Shown here piece after piece: positions 30,363 to 42,432 of a DNA stretch of 64,000 nt. Made by a program: the position numbers and the translations under genes. The notes under the pieces are model-generated. The model searched no databases. It was given only the letters and a program-made list of their open reading frames with translations, and was not told where the DNA came from. Source of the DNA: Liolophura sinensis (lineage: Eukaryota > Mollusca > Polyplacophora > Chitonida > Chitonidae); contig NC_088307.1 of NCBI RefSeq assembly GCF_032854445.1, forward strand, positions 1,736,001 to 1,800,000, given 5' to 3'. The first letter of the stretch is position 1. Each line of letters begins with the position of its first letter.

Positions 30363-31767
30363 CAACCACATTGGACACAATAACCGCAACCACATTGGGC
30401 ACGATAACCACAACCACACTGGACAGGATAACGTCAACCACACCAGACACAATAACGACAACCACACTGGATACAATAACAACCACCACATTGGACATGA
30501 TAACCATAGCCACACTGGACAGGAGAACTACAACCACATTGGGCACGATAACCACAACCACACTGGACATGATAACCACAACCACACTGGACAGGATGAC
30601 GTCAACCCCACCGGACACAATAACGACAACCACACTGGACACAATAATAACCACCACATTGGACATGATAACCACAGCCACACTGGACACGAGAACTACA
30701 ACCACTCTAGGCACGATAATCACAACCACACTGCACACGATAACACAAGCACACAACCACACTTCGCACGATAAACACAACCACACTGGACACAATAATG
30801 GCAACCATATTGGACATGATAACCATAGCCACACTGGACACGAGAACTAAAACCACACTGGAAGGAACGATAATCACAACGACACTGTGCATGATAACCT
30901 TAACCACACTGGACTCGAAAACCACAACCTCATAGGACAGAATGACCGCAAACACACCTAACCACAACCGCACTGGACGCAATAACCACAACCACACTGC
31001 GCACTCTAACCACAACCACACTGGACACGATAAGCACAACCACACTGGACGCCATGACTGCAACCATACTGGAAATGATAACCACAACCACGCTGCGCAC
31101 AATAAGCACATCCACACTGGGCACGATAGCCACAACCACACTGGACGCAATCGCCACAATCACACTTGACACGATAACCACCACCACATTGGACGCAATA
31201 ACCACAACAACATTGGACACGATATCCACAACCACATTGGACATGATAACTACAACCACCACTACTTGACATCGCCGTGTACGACACGTTTTTGTGACGC
31301 CAGCGCTTTACTATTCTTTGTGATACTGGACACGCTATCCACAACCACACTGGACACGATAATCACAACCACACTGGACACAATAATTGCAACCATACTG
31401 GACACGATAACCACAACCACAGTGGACACGATATCCACAACCACACTGGACACGATATCCACAACCACACTGGACATGATAACTACAACCACCACTACTT
31501 GACATCGCCGTGTACGACACGTTTTTGTGACGCCAGCGCTTTACTATTCTTTGTGATATATGTACGCATCCTACTTGACATGCAGCAATAAAAACACATC
31601 GCTGTTTTTCCTGGTAAAACAGTGTTTTGTATCATTATGCAAAGCATGAGCGCATTTTGTATGTCAGAAAATGCGTGTACTCCACACAAAATGTACACTT
31701 ACACTTACTTTATGACATACCAAGGCCATCATTTCGAAAACCACATGGCAATTTAGACTAATCAACA

Positions 31768-32025
31768 TATTTATTTATTTTACTGGTGTTTTACGCCGTA
31801 CTCAAAATTATTTCACTAATACGACGGCGGCCAACATTCCGAGGGGAGGAAACCGGACAGAGCCTGGGGGGAAACCGAAGACCATCCGCAGGTTCATGGC
31901 AGACCTTTCCACATATCACTGGAGAGGAAGCCAACATGGGCTCGCAGCGACGACATTGGTGAGAGGCTCCTGGGTCATTGCGCCGCGCTGGCACGCTAAC
32001 CGCCTCGATCAACGATGCCACCGAC
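31768..32025 (-). mobile_element. Family A SINE, full length, minus strand
   Basis: The tail 'atttatttattttactggtg' is followed by 'ttttacgccgtactcaaaat' and the complement of the family body. The tRNA head ends near 32025 (complement of gatcgaggcggttagcgtgc). No clear target-site duplication was seen. Confidence 0.85.
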
Positions 32026-33160
32026 TAATGAACATCTTACTCGCTGTTGTAATTATAAAATAAAGTTTGTACCCTTTTGCCAGCATTTTAGGCTGTAAAT
32101 TTACAATTTTTTTTACCGTAATGCATTCAATGGAAAGTGGAAACAAAAGTGTTGTGTGTGGGGTCCGGGAACACGTAATTGCCTGTTGGATGGCTCTTGT
32201 TGTATTTCCTTCCTGTACCAGGGCATCTATGCTGTATTTGCTACGCCACTGCACGTATTTCTCGCAGCCGATATATAGACTTGCTAGCTAAAGCTAGTGA
32301 AGTGTATAATGAACCAAACTCAAGTGACTCAAAGGCGGTTTATCTGTTTTGAGACTTTTCGAAATGGCAACGATCACAAAGAACATATACATAGAATCGT
32401 ATACAGTTATGTAGTTTAGCAACTCTTTGTTATTGCCTGGTAAATGTAAACATAGAAGTAAGCTTACAGGGATTTAGGTCTGTATGCAAATAGTGCTTAA
32501 TTAAACAAAACAAACAATAGTTATACCTTCACAGTGAGATCCAGTTGTTAAGTTGGGGTTTGAATTTCCGAATGAAGTGCTGTTCCATGTGAACACGTTT
32601 TGTATTATCCTCCAAATAAATATCAAGTTTCTACATCTTCACAAAGGATATTACTACTAATCTTATAAATTAGTGTAAAATCAAACAATATATTGCAGTT
32701 TTTTATGCACATTAATTTATTTATTTATTTATTAGATTGGTGTTTTACGACGTACTCAAGAACATTTCATTCATTCGACGGCGTCCAGCATAATGATGGG
32801 AGAAACCCGGGAAGAGCCTGGGGGGAATCCCACGATCATCCGCAGGTTGCTGACAGACCTTCTCACGTACGGCCAGAGAGGAAACTAGCATGAGGTGGAC
32901 TAACAGCGATCACATTGGTGCACATTAAACATGGCATTCTTAAATAATGTATAAGAGTGTATGGTTAATTAATACACAAGTGTGCTGAAATGGTGGGGAC
33001 CTATGGCCGATGGCTTCCACTCAGACCGAGTTGATATTTATTAATGAAACATATATATATAATTGACAGAGGTCAAAAGGTGAACAATAAATTATTTGAG
33101 CGTGATGAGATTTCTGTTATGTTAGGTATGTAGAAGATCATCAGTTACTGTGATTTTGAG
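32026..33160. other. Intergenic stretch with no recognisable gene
   Basis: AT-rich. Open frames are short and unremarkable. It contains one 5'-truncated SINE, listed separately. Confidence 0.45.
32716..32918 (-). mobile_element. 5'-truncated family A SINE with 10-bp target-site duplication
   Basis: Complement of the SINE body and tail only; the tRNA head is missing beyond 'caatgtgatcgctg'. TGCACATTAA flanks it at 32706-32715 and 32919-32928, a clean target-site duplication showing that the truncation occurred at insertion. Confidence 0.88.
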
Positions 33161-33290
33161 CAGTGGAACGGTTACTGCTCCGGCTCGCCTTGATCATCAT
33201 GCACTCGACCAGTGAGGCCACGTGTTCGAATCCTCCTCTTGTTGTTTTGGCTGCTGTTAAACACCAACCAAATATATAAATACATGCCGC
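33160..33290 (+). mobile_element. Short tRNA-like SINE of another family
   Basis: A B-box-like 'gtgttcgaatcctcc' lies about 60 nt after 'acggttactgctccggctcg', and the element ends 'ttaaacaccaaccaaatata' with an AT-rich tail. The cloverleaf is imperfect, so it is not a functional tRNA gene. Confidence 0.45.
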
Positions 33291-33775
33291 CTATAGGTGA
33301 CATGAGGGCGTTGATTTTCGTTACTATTTATGCCTTAAATCTGTCTATTTGAACACCCAAAATATATATTCCCTAAATACAACAGCCTGTGATTCAGAAA
33401 TTTCCATGGAAATTCCATTAGTACGTTAACTGCCGTAGAGATTGGTTAATAAAGGGGTTTCTGGTTCTTAAGGCGTTGTGGGAGTCTTAATGTTTCAGTT
33501 TTTATGAGGAAATTCATTTCTGAACCGCTAGTTCCTCATTAAAATTACAACTTTAAATAAAAGACATCCGTAGAACTTCTTCCATATACAATACACAGAT
33601 AAGTACAGTACGTATAACATTTTACTTGCGAAATGTCTTACACGGTATTTAAAATAAATATAACAAAATTATTATTAACGAAATCATTATGTCGCGGCCA
33701 AGCGCATGCGGTTTTTATTTTCCACCAATCACAGTGTCCCAATTTTGAATCTTTCGTTAGAATACTCCACTCATC

Positions 33776-34840
33776 TGTTTCATGATCTCAGTGTGTCCGC
33801 TTTACTTCCCACCTAAAATATACATGTTCAAACCGGACTTTCCCCCGGGTTCTACTCAGGGGCCGAAAATCCCCATCAATACAATACTTGCGTCATATGT
33901 AGTTATTTCCGTGTACACCAATCTACAGTTTGATGAAATACTTCACGCCTCAAAGCTGGACATGGAGACATGCTCCAACCTAAACTATGACCAAAGGTCA
34001 AACTGCCCAATGAACGACTGATAAAGATTACAAACCTTAAACTGACCAAAAATGAATCCAATTTTAACTGCAAATACTATCGACAAATAGTAGGAGCCCC
34101 GCAGGGAGCAGTCCGTAACTCTGAACTTTGTGGCCATATAAACCAGATTATAAGCGAGTGCCCGCATAAAACCAAATCCGTCTTTCACAAAGGATCACGT
34201 GATAACTGATTTATGCTCTTTATTGGGGCGCCACTGGAAATAGAAGGATTCTTTATTATTGCTAACAATGTGCACAACCAGTCGAGCTTCCTGGACACCT
34301 GCATATTTAAAGGCCCAAAATATGTACGGGAAGGTATGCTGGATATCAAAATGCACATGGCAAAAACTGGGACATATCAGTACGTCCACCCAAACTCCTG
34401 GCACTCATTGTTTCAAATCATTCATTATAGGCGAAGCAGACAGATATGTTAGTAACTGCAGCTCAGAATCAAACTACATGAGAAAACTTATCTTGTTCCA
34501 AGACAAACTGAATACACGTGGATACAAAAAAAGTAAATAAACAAGAACACAAGCATAGTGCGATTCGCTCAAGGCGCAACTCTACCCAGCAGGTAGAAAG
34601 AAGCAAAAACCCATCACCCCTAATCAAAGAATGCATGAATACTATGAAAACATTGAAATCTCGAAATACACAAACATCCTACAGGAAAACTCAGAGTAAT
34701 CTACCGACGAGGGAAAAATATCAACCAAATATAACATCAACATAAGACTTAAACACCACCGGCCCGAAAACATTTTATTTGTACTAAAGCGCAGCGGCAC
34801 TTGATGATGGACCCAAACAGAATTCCCAAGCACTGCATTT
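33776..34840 (+). pseudogene. Penelope-like element reverse transcriptase remnant
   Basis: Plus-strand frames give INTILASYVVISVYTNLQFD, then IVGAPQGAVRNSELCGHINQ, then FLDTCIFKGPKYVREGMLDI, then TGTYQYVHPNSWHS and FIIGEADRYVSNCSSESNY. The order (VYTNLQF palm motif, GAPQGA motif B, SFLDT, YQYxHPxSxHP, then IIGEAxRY) fits Penelope-like RTs. Several frameshifts and stops separate the pieces, and no GIY-YIG endonuclease was found. Inactive. Confidence 0.6.
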
Positions 34841-35090
34841 AACAATTAGGTTGCTTGAAGTGAAGTCATAGCATTTTGTCCCCTTGGTAACCTGAAAGTA
34901 ACAATCGACAAAACGTTTTCACTTCTAAAATCTAAAATGTCCACGTGGCACTATTACCCACCCGGTGCTCATTCTTAAGAGGCAGTGTCTCCTTCTCTTG
35001 TTACACGCCATTTTGTATAATGTAGTCGGAGACAAGCTCAGACCCATAGTAACGCCCATTTTCCTTCGGCATAATGTATGTCCCGGGGAT

Positions 35091-35288
35091 CTAGTCTGCT
35101 TTAATGGCCGAGGCAAGTCTTTCCCAGAAAAGCGCCTCGCCGTACCTGTGGTTTGTCATCTCGATGTACGTCTGGTTGTGGATGATGTCTACAATATCAG
35201 CGGAAAGTTGACTGGTCGGTATTTTCTCTGTAAGAACCATCACCAGTACGTCTCTGCCGCTATGAATTCCCTCCATCCGAACCATGTT
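35091..35288 (-). pseudogene. Toll-like receptor fragment: last ~64 residues of the TIR domain
   Basis: The minus strand reads MEGIHSGRDVLVMVLTEKIP and continues through RYGEALFWERLASAIKAD to a TAG stop (35091-35093). It is almost identical to the C-terminus of the intact TLR at 37896-40613 and includes the box 3 FWERL. The homology stops at about 35287, where it joins LINE sequence (ttccaggatatcgg) with a few bases shared between the two partners. It is a dead fragment left by a duplication or deletion. Confidence 0.85.
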
Positions 35289-36054
35289 CCAGGATATCGG
35301 AGCGACCACTCGGTAGATACTTTAAAATGTAAGTATGTTAACTGTGACAAAGGAAAGGGTTATTGGAAACTATATGGTTCCCCTTCCGAAAGATCCTAAA
35401 TACACTGACCTAGTAAAATGTTCTATAAAGCAAATTATCGACGAATACACTCCTCTGTCATATTGCAGAAAAAATGTCCTAAATATCCATAGATCCAATC
35501 TAGATATAACATTCAGCGATCAACTTTTTTTTCTTTGAAGTTTTACTCATGAAAATAAGAGGAGAAACCATTCAATACTCATCAAAGAAAAACAGAAAAG
35601 AAACGTTTACAGAAAAGGAAATCGAACAAAATTTTTTTTAAAAATTGAAAACGAGATATAGACGAATGTTTCACAGCTTGACGATACACGATTGAAAAAG
35701 CTAACAGCTTTAAAATCAGAGTTTGAGGAAATAAGACAAAGAGAATTAAAAGGCATTAGGACTAGAACGAAATAAAAATCAATTTAAAGTGGAGAAAACC
35801 CATGGAAGTAATTTTTCGAAAACGTGTACTTAGACACATTGGTTTATACCTTAACAACCTTATTTCTCCTTGATGACAAAATGTTCTACTAAATGATGCC
35901 AAAAAGGAGTGAGGCGGAATGGGGGGGGGGGAGGGCACTTTGATTTCCTCATCTTACAAGCCTGCTGGCCGTTAATGAAATATGCCCTATAAATGAAATA
36001 TAATTCTGTATAGGGCTAGACGACATTCAAATACAATAATAAATATAGCCCAAC
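35287..36054 (+). pseudogene. L1-like LINE fragment with internal deletion
   Basis: From 'ttccaggatatcggagcgac' the sequence parallels 57240-57770, the end of the endonuclease domain and its linker. It then jumps at about 35813 ('gaagtaatttttcgaaaacg') to sequence that corresponds to about 59165 in the other copy. About 1.4 kb of reverse transcriptase is therefore missing. It ends with the shared 3' segment (aggagtgaggcgg.. to gacgacattcaaatac). Confidence 0.75.
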
Positions 36055-36560
36055 CACTATTACCTGCACAAAAGTTAACACAATTCAAACTGCAAAAATA
36101 CAGCACATTTCCCTACGTTGATTTATAAAACACATTACAAGCATGAGTTTGCTAAAATTTCCCCATTTTATACATGTGAGAAAAAGCTGGCTATGTGTAA
36201 ACGAGCGCACGCGATACACTATATGTACAATGTTTAGTTACTAAAATTGCAAGGTTTATGGTATCCACTGATTTAAGAACAGGGCTTCAGGAAGAATCTT
36301 TTGTTCTAGACAAACGTCTTCGTCTTTCCGTTTAGGGGCAAGAGCAGACAATGCTATTTAGGAATTAAAATAAAACAGTCGACATTGTGTCGCAATGTGC
36401 TCCTCGTCACAAGAAAGAAAAGGAGTGAGGCGGAGTGGGGTGGGGGGGCACTTTGATTTCCTCATCTTACAAGCCTGCTGGCCGTTAATGAAATATGCCC
36501 TATAAATGAAATATAATTCTGTATAGGGCTAGACGACATTCAAATACAATAATAACTAGA
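35908..36560 (+). repeat. Direct repeat of a ~140-bp LINE/TLR-flank segment
   Basis: 'ctttgatttcctcatcttac' through 'agacgacattcaaatacaat' occurs at about 35908-36050 and again at 36417-36555, with a third copy at about 59268-59390. The ~365 bp between the first two (36050-36415) is itself repeated at 37276-37640 and 60217-60590. Confidence 0.85.
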
Positions 36561-37895
36561 ATGGATCTGCGAGCAGATCCTAGGCCGGGATCCTGGATCG
36601 GATTGATCGTTTTCCCGACCCAAGAATACACGGCCCGTGTAACAGCAAGTTTATACTCCCAAAATTATTAATCGCAGCACATATCACTGAAAGAGCATGC
36701 CTTGGGCTACAATTTGGTGCAAGTTTCACGTTTCTAGCTCCCATAGTTCTCGAATTACAGGTCATTGAAATTACGTAACTAAATTTAGATTTTTTTGACT
36801 AGGTCTCAAAAAGTTACAAAGATATGCAAAAAATAAAAGCAGATTCCTAATCAGCGGCTCAAAATACACCAAAATACGTTACACAAAATTAAAGTTTTAA
36901 AACCTTTTGTGACGTCACAACTTCGACCAATGGCAAGCTTTCAAAGTTTTTACCGGATGTCAACGATGTTTAAAAACTTTTTGTAACTACCAACGGTGTA
37001 CTTGCATATCAAATTTCAAAACAATCGGTTCAGTGATTCTTAAGAAGATTTTTAAGAGTTTCAAACAAAATCCAATGTGGCGGCCAAACCACGTGACCTA
37101 GAAACAAATTTTACCCCTGGAAAATATCTCACAGATAATATGTGCCAAATTTGGGGCCTGTATGTTGAGCGGTGTTGGAGAAATCCTGCTCACAAAGTCC
37201 GTGAAAAAAATAATTATAAGAAGAGAAAACAGAACGAATACATTAGGTATCCCGTTCTGGAGAACGGAATCCCTAAATATAGCCCAACCACCATTACCTG
37301 CATAAAAGTTAACACAATTCAAACTGCAAAAATGCAGCACATTTCTCGGTGTTGATTTATTAAGCAGATTACAAGCATAAGTTTGCTCAAAGTTTCCCCG
37401 TTTTACATGTGCGAGAAAAAGCTGGCTATGTGCAAACGAGCGCACGCGATACACTATATGTACAATGTTTAGTTACTAAAATTGAAAGGTTTGTGGTATC
37501 CATTGATTTAAGCACAGGGCTTCAGGAGTTGGAAGAAAGTTTTGTTCTAGACAGACGCCTTCCTCTTTCCGTTTAGGGTCAAGGGCTATTGAGGAATTAA
37601 AATAAAACAGTCGACATTGTTTCGCAATGTGCTTCTCCTCGTCACACAAAACTGGTGAAATTAGTTCACTGTAAATATTTCACTCCCTACAAAAACAGCA
37701 CAAGGAATTCCAGGTCTCATGTTACAAACACGAAGTCTCAAAAGGAGTTCGTTTCAAAACTCAGAATTACAAAAAATGGAAGCACTTAGAATATGGTTGG
37801 CGTCTATTCCCTAAGGCTCCCATTTTTAGAGACCTCAAAATGTTGAATTCAGCAGAGGCTAAACTTTGGTCCCGGATTTCCATCACCCGGATGGG
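36560..37895. repeat. 3' flank of the intact TLR, shared with the second TLR copy
   Basis: 36540-36660 matches 59389-59500 ('ggccgggatcctggatcgga') and 37231-37870 matches 60170-60835. It lies immediately 3' of both TLR reading frames (which are on the minus strand), so it belongs to the duplicated TLR block and probably includes 3' UTR. Confidence 0.75.
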
Positions 37896-40613
37896 TTAGT
37901 TAGCCTTAATGGCCGAGGCAAGTCTCTCCCAGAAGAGCGCCTCGCCGTACCTGTTGTTCGTCATCTCCATGTACGTCTGGTTGTGAATGACGTCTACAAT
38001 ATCAGCGGAAAGTTGACTGGTCGGTATTTTCTCTGTCAGAACCATCACCAGTACGTCTCTGCCGCTATGAATCGCCTCCATCCGAGCCATGTTCATCTCG
38101 TACACACACCATTTGCTCTTCAGGAATTTTCGAGAGAGGAAGACCACGGTTTTCCTGCTGTTCTGTATGGCGTGTAGAATGTTATCAGTAACATAGAGTC
38201 CAGGTATGAAATCTCTCTTGTCTACACAGAGTTTTAAGCCAGCGTCCCTTTCCAGACGGGGAATAACCTGTTCACGGATGAAGGTTCGATCCGAGTCTTC
38301 ATAAGACACAAAAATGTCGTAACTAAAGGGATTCTCTTCGGCGGTGTCCAGTCTCTGGTAACCCGTTCTCTTTCGCCAGTTAGTCGCCATGTAGAACAGA
38401 TAACGTAGTTTCCAGCGATGTCGGCGGACGATTCCAAGTAGCGCCATTATCAGGAACAAAGCCACACCTGCGCATAATCCACCAGTTAGAACAGTGTAAG
38501 ATCGACAGTGCCGCTGAAGATGATTCAGAATGGATGTGCTGCCTGACAAAGATAACACTGTGCCATTTTCCAGAGTACAGGAAGTGGAATTTAAATTGCG
38601 GATGTCAATTTTGGTTTGTGTTAACCACTCTATGAAATACTCCGTTTTACAGGTGCACTGAAGTTTGTTCCCATGGATGTCAATTTGGATGGGGGAGAAT
38701 TGGTGGATAGTATCAAGATCTCTACATAATGACAGAGGGAGAGCTTTTAGTTTGTTGTTGGATAAATCTAGATTCCTAAGTTTGACTAGACCGGAAATGT
38801 TCGCTTTCCAGTTCGAAAGGTAATTTCCGGACAAGTTCAGATAAGTGAGGTTTGTTAGTCTTGAGAACAAGTTGCGCCCAACCGTTTCAAGTTGATTGTG
38901 GTTTATGTCCAGGCGATTTAGTTTAGTGAGATTATGAAACGTGTTCTCGCTAAAGTCTTTTCCGAGTCTGTTGTTTCCGATGAGCAATGTTTCCAGATTT
39001 GTCGCATAGGCGAAAAACGTCTCTGAAACTTCGTAGCAATTATTGCCCGTTAGATCAAGATGAAGAAGTGTCTCTGAACCTTCGACGGGACCTATCCATT
39101 TGTCCAAAAGGTTGTCAGCGACATTCAAATGGCTGAGGCTTGAATTGATGAGTTTAAAATACGGGATGGTCATACGCAGTTTGTACATATCACTGACGTT
39201 CACCAGCCATAAATTTGGAGGAACAATTATGCCAAAATCCACGTGATTTCCTGTTGTGTTTTTGGTTCTCGAAGTGTTGAGGCGAATTTTACGCAATTCT
39301 GGCGATGTTTCGTTAAATTCAATTTTACGATCTGCCTTGGGCGTTCTACCGAACGCTCCACTAGAAAATACTGTCTGGTAACTCGCATCGAATTCAGTGA
39401 AACTTTTCAACCGTGAAAGGTGAAACAATTGCCTTATGTTTGTCTGTATATTGTTCCATGACACGCGGAGCACTTTGATTGATAACGGCAAAAGCAGAAG
39501 TACATCTTCCTCCAGTTGGCCAATGGTGTTGTTTTCTGCGTGCAATTCCTCAAGGTTCGTGTTCTTGATGTACTGTACGTCCTCCTTCTTAACAACAGTC
39601 ATATATGATTTTGCATGAACCCATTGCATCACGATTTTCCGAATTGTAGAGTTCTGGAGACCATAGAAGCTGATTCCCACTCCTTTAATCTCCAGCTTCT
39701 TATTGTAGCTGTAGTCAATAGTGTCGATGTTTGGCAAATATGTGAAAGCCTCTTTGTGGACCCACCTCAGATCACAGTGGCTTAGCAATAAATTCTTCAA
39801 AGGAACATCACAGAAGTTGACAAATGTATCTTTAGATATGGACCTAAATGAAGATGTCCAAGAAAGGTCTAATGTTTGAAGTGATGTCATATTGCGAACG
39901 CCTTCTCCAAATGTCTTGTTCGACAATCCATTGATTAGAAGCGTCTCCAGTGAAGAGAGTTTACCCAAGGCAACATCCGGGTATTGAATCTCGGGGTCAT
40001 CAACGTATAAGTTAGACTTTAAACTTAACAAAACAAGACCCTTAAGAGAGTCGAATACGTCGTCAGGAAACGTTTTGTTGGACATCTTGAAGGGATTTCC
40101 GTCCAGACGCAGTGTTCTCAGTTGATGTAATCCGTCAAACGCTCCTGACCCCAAATAGGATAGGTTGTTGTATGAGATGTCCAGTGATTGTAGATAGTGG
40201 TAGCTCATAAAAACACCATTTGGAAGAGTTTCAATCTTATTATAGCTGAGAAGTAACTCGGTGACATTCTGGGGGATGTTTTTAGGTACAAATGTTAGAT
40301 TTCTGTGCGAACAGTCTATAATGACATCATCACCTAACGATACAGCACAAAGGCATGGAAAGGTACCAGTCAAATAACACAGTGGATTTAGTGTCATGCT
40401 TACATACTTGGTGCCGATACTTTTGGTTTTCCTGAACTCATTCCAGTTTTTGCCATCGTTGTGGAGATCTGTGGTTTTTCTCTGACTCCGCGCATAACTC
40501 ACTGGTAGGTTGCCCGAGTGGCTGGCTAAAACGTTTATTGTTGCTAAGACGCTAACTACGAGCGCCAAGATCGACGTAGCTGCCAGTGAAGTAAATTGTG
40601 TCTTTGCATACAT
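37896..40613 (-). CDS. Toll-like receptor, single-cysteine-cluster type, intact (905 aa)
   Basis: A cell-surface or endosomal innate immune receptor: the LRR ectodomain senses ligand and the TIR domain recruits adaptors such as MyD88. I start at the ATG giving MYAKTQFTSLAATSILALVV; the frame extends further upstream only through a TTG codon, and a good acceptor (T-rich tract then CAG, complement of 40663-40681) suggests a 5' UTR intron. Order: signal peptide (1-30), LRR ectodomain with many N-glycosylation sequons (about 90-650), one C-terminal cysteine cap (LQCTCKTEYFIEWL .. SCTLENG), transmembrane helix (about 707-729), basic stop-transfer RRHRWK, and TIR 765-905. Box 1 is YDIFVSYEDSD, box 2 is LCVDKRDFIPG, box 3 is FWERL. 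The coding region is intronless, as in many TLR genes. Confidence 0.93.
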   Translation of the reverse strand: MYAKTQFTSLAATSILALVVSVLATINVLASHSGNLPVSYARSQRKTTDLHNDGKNWNEFRKTKSIGTKYVSMTLNPLCYLTGTFPCLCAVSLGDDVIIDCSHRNLTFVPKNIPQNVTELLLSYNKIETLPNGVFMSYHYLQSLDISYNNLSYLGSGAFDGLHQLRTLRLDGNPFKMSNKTFPDDVFDSLKGLVLLSLKSNLYVDDPEIQYPDVALGKLSSLETLLINGLSNKTFGEGVRNMTSLQTLDLSWTSSFRSISKDTFVNFCDVPLKNLLLSHCDLRWVHKEAFTYLPNIDTIDYSYNKKLEIKGVGISFYGLQNSTIRKIVMQWVHAKSYMTVVKKEDVQYIKNTNLEELHAENNTIGQLEEDVLLLLPLSIKVLRVSWNNIQTNIRQLFHLSRLKSFTEFDASYQTVFSSGAFGRTPKADRKIEFNETSPELRKIRLNTSRTKNTTGNHVDFGIIVPPNLWLVNVSDMYKLRMTIPYFKLINSSLSHLNVADNLLDKWIGPVEGSETLLHLDLTGNNCYEVSETFFAYATNLETLLIGNNRLGKDFSENTFHNLTKLNRLDINHNQLETVGRNLFSRLTNLTYLNLSGNYLSNWKANISGLVKLRNLDLSNNKLKALPLSLCRDLDTIHQFSPIQIDIHGNKLQCTCKTEYFIEWLTQTKIDIRNLNSTSCTLENGTVLSLSGSTSILNHLQRHCRSYTVLTGGLCAGVALFLIMALLGIVRRHRWKLRYLFYMATNWRKRTGYQRLDTAEENPFSYDIFVSYEDSDRTFIREQVIPRLERDAGLKLCVDKRDFIPGLYVTDNILHAIQNSRKTVVFLSRKFLKSKWCVYEMNMARMEAIHSGRDVLVMVLTEKIPTSQLSADIVDVIHNQTYMEMTNNRYGEALFWERLASAIKAN

Positions 40614-40662
40614 CCTTATTTCATCAGGAGACAGAGGAAAACACACTTTATCTGATCTTTGC

Positions 40663-40682
40663 CTGAAAACAAACAAAAAAAA
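40663..40682 (-). other. Predicted 3' splice acceptor in the 5' UTR of the TLR gene
   Basis: The minus strand reads a T-rich run ending TTTGTTTTCAG 50 nt before the chosen start ATG (40613). It suggests that transcription starts further right and that a leader intron is removed. Confidence 0.5.
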
Positions 40683-40689
40683 GAAATTA

Positions 40690-42260
40690 TAAACACATTT
40701 GAACTAAACTTTAACTTCATTTAATACCTAAGATAATGTCTGTGTCCAAAACCTTTTGTTTTGTTTTAATGTGATTGTATAATAAATATGTCAACACAGC
40801 ATTTTCGGTCATTCTAGACAAGTAAAGACAATTAAGATTGGAATTTTGCAAGACAGGCTTGAAACCATAAACATGATTTCGTCTCACAACGTCGATGTGA
40901 CTGCATGTGACTGGGTCGATCTGGCTGCAGTATATTTAGCACAGTTAAGGCATGGTTTGCAGAGAGGTGAAAATGAACCGTTGACATTTTGAGGGCCTTT
41001 ATGTCGAAATAGATATTCGTATACCAGCCGTCAAGCAATAAGGCCGTTCTGGAGTCGGGTGAATTGCTTTAGTATGTGGTCGAACCCGGGGCTAGGGGTT
41101 GTATACTTATCTTCTTGAATTAAATCGCCACTTTACGTATATGAACAGCCGCAATCAAAGCACAACTGAGAAAAATATTTGTTATCGACAACTTATATTC
41201 TAGCATGGTACACGGTTTGAATCTATGCATGGAAACAGACATAATTATGCCAGCCATTAACCAATAAGGAAGTTCCGGGTGAATAATCGCAAGGCTTAAT
41301 ACTGATTTAACTCGGTCGCCTAGAACATACCAACGTACTGTTGCAGGTTTCTCTGTCCATAAAGATTTTTCATAGAATTCCGATCAGCAATAATAAACTT
41401 GATGCGGAAGGATGGGTGCATGGGTGATGGGGCATTCGACGTTTCCCAAGAGTAGATGTAGTCTATCTACGTCAAAGCGAAACCAAATATGGCGGAACAA
41501 TCGGAGGATAAGTTTGATGGGGCGCTCCAAACGCTTCAGTGCGGTCAATTAAAGTATAGCGATGTTGTAGGACTAGACAATTGTAAGGCTAGCCCTAGAA
41601 TTGTGCTATCTAGAAGGCCGCTATCATCCAGACTAATGAGGAGCGTAACAATAGAAATACTAGTAACAGTCTGTTTCTTTTAGCCAGTCGTCTAAGCTGT
41701 CTATAAGATCAGCTGTACTCGCCACCAAAATTACCTATTGTTAGTGAGACGTAACACCACAAGCTCTACACATTGATATCTTGAACTTCCATATTATTGC
41801 AAAGAAACTGCAGTTAGAATACTTTTCCTATTTCATATGCTTGTTTGGACAAGAAGAATTATTACTAGGATTATCACCTCTCAGTGTATTTTCCTATACC
41901 ATCCTATGTTATCTTTCACCGGCATCCTCTGGTAGCCATTGCCGCGGACAAGTAAAGTGCCCAGATATGCGCTATCCCGAATCTACTGATTATTTACGGG
42001 TATTTATTTGATTGGATATCCCTCCGAACGGGAACTCCGAAGCATTGTGCCTGTATAGATTGGACCAGAAGGGGCACTGGAAAATCGGTCAGTTCTGGAG
42101 TTTGGAGAACAAGGAAAGAAGAGTTTGGAGATTTAACTGGACACGCTTGACATTCCAAATTGACACAATAGAAGTGATGTTTTTAATACCAGCGTTATAC
42201 GCCTGACAGACCAAATTATTTACAAGGTTTAGATTTTACCGATCCCATAAATGTTTAAGT
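40690..42260. other. Region upstream of the TLR; no confident gene
   Basis: It should contain the TLR promoter and any leader exon, which I cannot place. A plus-strand frame at 41489-41683 (MAEQSEDKFDGALQTLQCGQ...) starts at a plausible ATG but is short and unrecognised. It may belong to the leader of the retroelement that follows. Confidence 0.35.
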
Positions 42261-42263
42261 CCC

Positions 42264-42432
42264 CTCCCTCCGCTTATGCTGGCTTCCTCTCCGGCTGTAC
42301 GTGGGAAGGTCTGCCAGCAACCTGCGGATGGTCGTGGGTTTTCCCCGGTTTCCACCCACCATAATGCTGGCCGCCGTCGTATAAGTGAAATATTCTTGAG
42401 TACGGCGTAAACCAACAATCCAAAAAAAAAAA
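42264..42432 (+). mobile_element. 5'-truncated family A SINE
   Basis: Begins at 'ccgcttatgctggcttcctc', with no tRNA head. Body and 'attcttgagtacggcgtaaa' match the family, and it ends in a poly(A) run rather than (aaat)n. Confidence 0.85.

Larger units (their letters stand above)
28626..31500 (+). repeat. Large 24-bp minisatellite array with embedded SINEs and a 63-bp higher-order segment
   Basis: The unit is 'accacaaccacactggacac' plus 'gata', with many point variants, in blocks 28626-29225, 29585-30005, 30362-31265 and 31325-31500. Two family B SINEs separate the first three blocks. A ~63-bp non-repeat segment beginning 'ctacttgacatcgccgtgta' follows at 31262-31324 and recurs at 31496-31558. 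Because 24 is a multiple of 3, all six frames stay open in places (NHTGHD, TTTTLDTI, and hydrophobic VVVIVSSV on the minus strand). These are repeat shadows. Confidence 0.93.

Noticed and set aside
40611-40676. Longer TLR start (MFVFRQRS...)
   Set aside because: It depends on a TTG codon and overlaps a strong splice acceptor; the next ATG gives a typical signal peptide.
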